Of a stretch of DNA of 6,774 bases, positions 4,457 through 6,774 are shown in pieces. Below the pieces are notes generated by a model that saw nothing but the letters and a program-made list of their open reading frames with translations, ran no database searches and was not told the origin of the DNA. A program made the translations under genes and the position numbers. The DNA lies in contig JADGAO010000181.1 of assembly GCA_015231995.1 (NCBI GenBank), positions 1-6,774 on the forward strand. Reading direction: 5' to 3'. Every line of letters begins with the position of its first letter. Positions within the stretch are counted from its first letter, which is position 1. Origin of the DNA: Nitrospinota bacterium. Lineage in GTDB: Bacteria > Nitrospinota_A > UBA7883 > JACRLM01.

Positions 4457-6559
4457 ATGCCGCCGGTTAAGGTCAAGGACTTTGTCGCATATGTTGGCGC
4501 GCTTCTGGCCGTCCTGGCCATGATGGCGGGGCTTTATCTGCATTACGGAACCAAAAAGGCGGAGATAATCCGAGCCGCCAAAGCGGAGCAGATATCGGGC
4601 GAGTTCGCCAGTAAGAAGTCCGCTGTATCCTCCTTCTTCAACTCCGTGTACTCCACGACGCGCACAATATCGCTGTTGCCGATCGTTCGCGCTATCGAGG
4701 GGGGAAACCGGAAAAGCGAGGCCGAGGATGTCGTAGCCCTCGGAAGGTTCTCCGAAGAGAGCCACCGCACGGTCCAACAGCTTTACAACATCATCGCCGC
4801 AATGGGCGCGTCGGAGATATACGCCGTCGTCAACGGTTTCAGCCCGGATAAAGGGGAAGTCCCGTTTTTCATGTACGACTCCCTGCTTCTCGATGGACAG
4901 GACGGCGGGGGCGAAGGCGATGAGGCTAAAAACCCCGATTTCCCGGAGGAGAAGGAGGACGACGAATACGCCTACTACGTCACCCAGTTAGGATCGTTCA
5001 GGTCGGAACACCCCACGTTCAACTTCAAAAGGCTCGACGACATCCCCGCGCAACTGAGCAACGCCATGCGCACATGCGACAACACACAGTATGTATCCAA
5101 AACATCGGGTAATCCCAAAGACTCTTTCGGGCTTCTTTATTCTGTCCCGTTTTACGGCGACAAAAATGAATTCAAGGGACTCATATCCACCATCTTCCGC
5201 CTCAACGTCCTTGAGGCCATGCTTATTGGCGCGCCATTCGTCATAGTGACCCCAAAAGACGCGGAAAACGCGAAAAGCCTGGGGTTCACGCTCTCCGCCA
5301 ACGCATCGCCTTTTGTGATAGCAAACAAGGCTAAGGACGTTTTTATCGGCGACAGGCGGGACCCGGCCCTGATAAGCAAGGTGCGGGATATCGCCGTCGG
5401 CGCAAAATCCGACGACGCTTTCCATTCCGAAAAACTCTCGATAAAAGACACTTCCGACTGGGAACTTTATTACAGGTTCAACCTTGCCGGAACGGAAACC
5501 GCCATAGCAGAAGAAAGACAGCTATTGCTGGTGGAGCTTTTCATCCTGATGGTTTTTTGGGCCGCGCTCACATACGCCATCCGGCGTAGCAACATAACGA
5601 AAGCCTCCGCCCGCCAAAGCGTCGTTTCGCTGGCGGAAAACAACGATTTTATCAAAAACACGATGGAAACGCTGATGACCGCATCTGGGGCTCTTACACA
5701 TAGCTCCGAAACCCAGGCCAAGGCCCTCGGCGATTTGTCTGTCGCTCTTGAGGAACTTTCGTCCCAGACAGCGGCGAACGCCGCGAACGCCCATACCGCT
5801 CAAGCCACCTCCGCCGAAGCCGTGGCAAAGACGCGCGAGGGGTCCATAAGGATAGCCGCCATGCTCGACCGCATGAAAACAATGGCGTCTGCCGTGACGC
5901 AGGCGACCAGGGATGCCGACGACGGGCGGACGGCTCTGCGCCACTCGAACTCGGAAATGCGCGACATAACGAAAAAATCAATGGACGATATCGGGAAAGT
6001 AGTAAAAATAATCGAGAACATAGCCAAGCAAATCAACCTGCTGGCCATAAACGCCAGCACCGAGGCCGCTCGCGCAGGGACTCATGGCAAAGGGTTCGGC
6101 GTTATCGCCACGGAGATAAGGTCCTTGTCCAACGAGACCTCCAGCTCCGTCGAAAGCGTCAAGAGGTTCATCAACTCCGCCGCGGAAAACATCGCCAGTT
6201 CTGCTTCGCGGGCCGAGGCGTCGGGCAATCAGACAATGGAAAAAATCATCGTCGAGGTCGCCAAGGTGGACGAATCCGCCCGCGCCGGGGAGAACGAGGC
6301 GAAAATCGTCGCCGAATTCCTTGGTGAAATCGTCAAAGCGATAATCGAGGCCGGTGAAATGGTCAAAAACATCGCCCACGCCTCGGCGGAACAGAATATA
6401 GGAATAGGCCAGGCCAAAGAATCGTCGCTTAAAATTGACGGCATGACCAGCTCCAATCTGGAAGACGCAGAGGCTCTTTCCAAAACCGCATCGGATCTCG
6501 ACAATCAAATGCGGGAGATAAGCGCGATCATAGAACGGCTGGAGCGGCTTTCCAAATAG
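4457..6559 (+). CDS. Methyl-accepting chemotaxis protein with large extracytoplasmic sensor, no evident HAMP domain
   Basis: This 700-residue chemoreceptor relays an external signal to CheA/CheW. Helix 1 (about 8-30) and helix 2 (about 356-376) frame an extracytoplasmic sensor of about 325 residues. Its later part (SVPFYGDKNEFKGLISTIFRL, 229-249, then DTSDWELYYRFN) looks like a double-Cache domain, but the ligand is not readable. An acidic, glycine-rich insert lies at about 146-172. After helix 2 the sequence RRSNITKASARQSVVSLAEN lacks HAMP character and passes into a coiled coil. The CheA/CheW-contacting hairpin is clear at about 516-562 (IAKQINLLAINASTEAARAG, then GKGFGVIATEIRSLS), but T542-H543 replaces the usual Glu after RAG. 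There is no C-terminal CheR-tethering pentapeptide; the end is a coiled coil, ERLERLSK. The start has AGGAG at 7 nt. No other chemotaxis gene is in the window. Confidence 0.93.
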   Translation: MPPVKVKDFVAYVGALLAVLAMMAGLYLHYGTKKAEIIRAAKAEQISGEFASKKSAVSSFFNSVYSTTRTISLLPIVRAIEGGNRKSEAEDVVALGRFSEESHRTVQQLYNIIAAMGASEIYAVVNGFSPDKGEVPFFMYDSLLLDGQDGGGEGDEAKNPDFPEEKEDDEYAYYVTQLGSFRSEHPTFNFKRLDDIPAQLSNAMRTCDNTQYVSKTSGNPKDSFGLLYSVPFYGDKNEFKGLISTIFRLNVLEAMLIGAPFVIVTPKDAENAKSLGFTLSANASPFVIANKAKDVFIGDRRDPALISKVRDIAVGAKSDDAFHSEKLSIKDTSDWELYYRFNLAGTETAIAEERQLLLVELFILMVFWAALTYAIRRSNITKASARQSVVSLAENNDFIKNTMETLMTASGALTHSSETQAKALGDLSVALEELSSQTAANAANAHTAQATSAEAVAKTREGSIRIAAMLDRMKTMASAVTQATRDADDGRTALRHSNSEMRDITKKSMDDIGKVVKIIENIAKQINLLAINASTEAARAGTHGKGFGVIATEIRSLSNETSSSVESVKRFINSAAENIASSASRAEASGNQTMEKIIVEVAKVDESARAGENEAKIVAEFLGEIVKAIIEAGEMVKNIAHASAEQNIGIGQAKESSLKIDGMTSSNLEDAEALSKTASDLDNQMREISAIIERLERLSK

Positions 6560-6564
6560 AGACC

Positions 6565-6732
6565 ATGAATATTTCCCGTAACCAGATTGCGCAGTTGTTA
6601 GTTCGAAGAAAAGCGCAGAACAAAGCAAACGTACTGGTTGCGGCGGTGGTGGCCTGCCTGGCGCTGATGGCGGCCTTTCAATTTCTGGGTTTCACTGGGA
6701 AAGTGTTATCCCTGCTCCCTCTAGTGTCCTGA
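6565..6732 (+). CDS. Small single-pass membrane protein, 55 residues, unknown function
   Basis: ATG 6565 starts 5 nt after the chemoreceptor stop codon and the frame runs 55 codons to TGA at 6730. The product begins MNISRNQIAQLLVRRKAQNK, a basic stretch, followed by one strongly hydrophobic helix (about 23-43: VLVAAVVACLALMAAFQF), a Gly-Lys turn and a second hydrophobic end (VLSLLPLVS). Positive residues before the helix predict an N-in orientation. There is only a weak ribosome binding site (AGAGA), as expected for translation coupled to the gene before it. Base composition is like its neighbour. I do not recognise the family. Such a peptide could accompany the chemoreceptor or simply be a small membrane protein. 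Confidence 0.5.
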   Translation: MNISRNQIAQLLVRRKAQNKANVLVAAVVACLALMAAFQFLGFTGKVLSLLPLVS

Positions 6733-6748
6733 GTTAGAAATTCGCAAA

Positions 6749-6769
6749 CAAAAGCGTTCGATGCTTTTC
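6749..6769 (+). terminator. Short hairpin at the end of the chemoreceptor unit, weak terminator candidate
   Basis: AAAAGC (6750-6755) pairs with GCTTTT (6763-6768); a G-T pair extends the stem to 7. It starts 17 nt after the stop codon of the 55-residue gene. The 3' arm itself supplies the T-run, and the stem has few GC pairs, so termination would be weak. Only 5 bases remain to the window edge, so a longer T-tract cannot be assessed. Confidence 0.35.
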
Positions 6770-6774
6770 ATGAT

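Noticed and set aside
5978..6628. Minus-strand 216-codon open frame
   Set aside because: It is antisense to the conserved signalling domain of the chemoreceptor, with a composition typical of a shadow frame.

Overview
The window looks like chromosomal DNA from a Gram-negative environmental bacterium with respiratory metabolism. It encodes an exported c-type cytochrome, a membrane-anchored thiol-redox protein, a sirohaem/[4Fe-4S] reductase next to a haem-copper-oxidase-like membrane protein, and a two-membrane-pass chemoreceptor. Shine-Dalgarno sites are AGGAG-type, coding GC is moderate to high, and intergenic DNA carries short dispersed-type palindromes. A deltaproteobacterial, Nitrospinota or Nitrospirota type of host would fit, but no marker gene settles the phylum.

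Layout, left to right. Bases 1-260 (minus) hold the start of a DUF4258-type, RelE-like toxin-family gene that runs off the left edge. Bases 261-427 are intergenic, with a GC hairpin and a repeat-like palindrome. Bases 428-1036 (minus) encode a Sua5/YciO/YrdC protein with its own promoter, which predicts an almost leaderless mRNA. Bases 1037-1318 contain a highly structured element of about 150 nt that resembles 6S RNA, and then a terminator-like hairpin. Bases 1319-2523 (minus) are a two-gene unit overlapping by 4 nt: an exported monohaem cytochrome c that appears to start at CTG, and a membrane-anchored redoxin with a Cys-Pro-Cys active site. Bases 2524-2996 are a gene-poor spacer with a 66-bp palindromic repeat. 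Bases 2997-4149 (minus) are a second two-gene unit separated by 1 nt: a four-helix haem-copper-oxidase-like membrane protein followed by a small sirohaem reductase. Bases 4150-4456 are a divergent regulatory region. Bases 4457-6559 (plus) encode a 700-residue methyl-accepting chemotaxis protein with a large external sensor and no visible HAMP domain. It is followed 5 nt later by a 55-residue single-helix membrane protein and a weak terminator at the right edge.

The two minus-strand redox units and the chemoreceptor have no proven functional link. The cytochrome and redoxin are translationally coupled and both act outside the cytoplasmic membrane. The sirohaem protein and the membrane protein are tightly coupled and may form a sulfite- or nitrite-related pair. 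The chemoreceptor is transcribed away from them from a shared intergenic region. The observations most worth checking are the 6S-like RNA, the CTG start, the small sirohaem protein paired with a haem-copper-like membrane protein, the CPC redoxin, and the uncatalogued 55-residue peptide.
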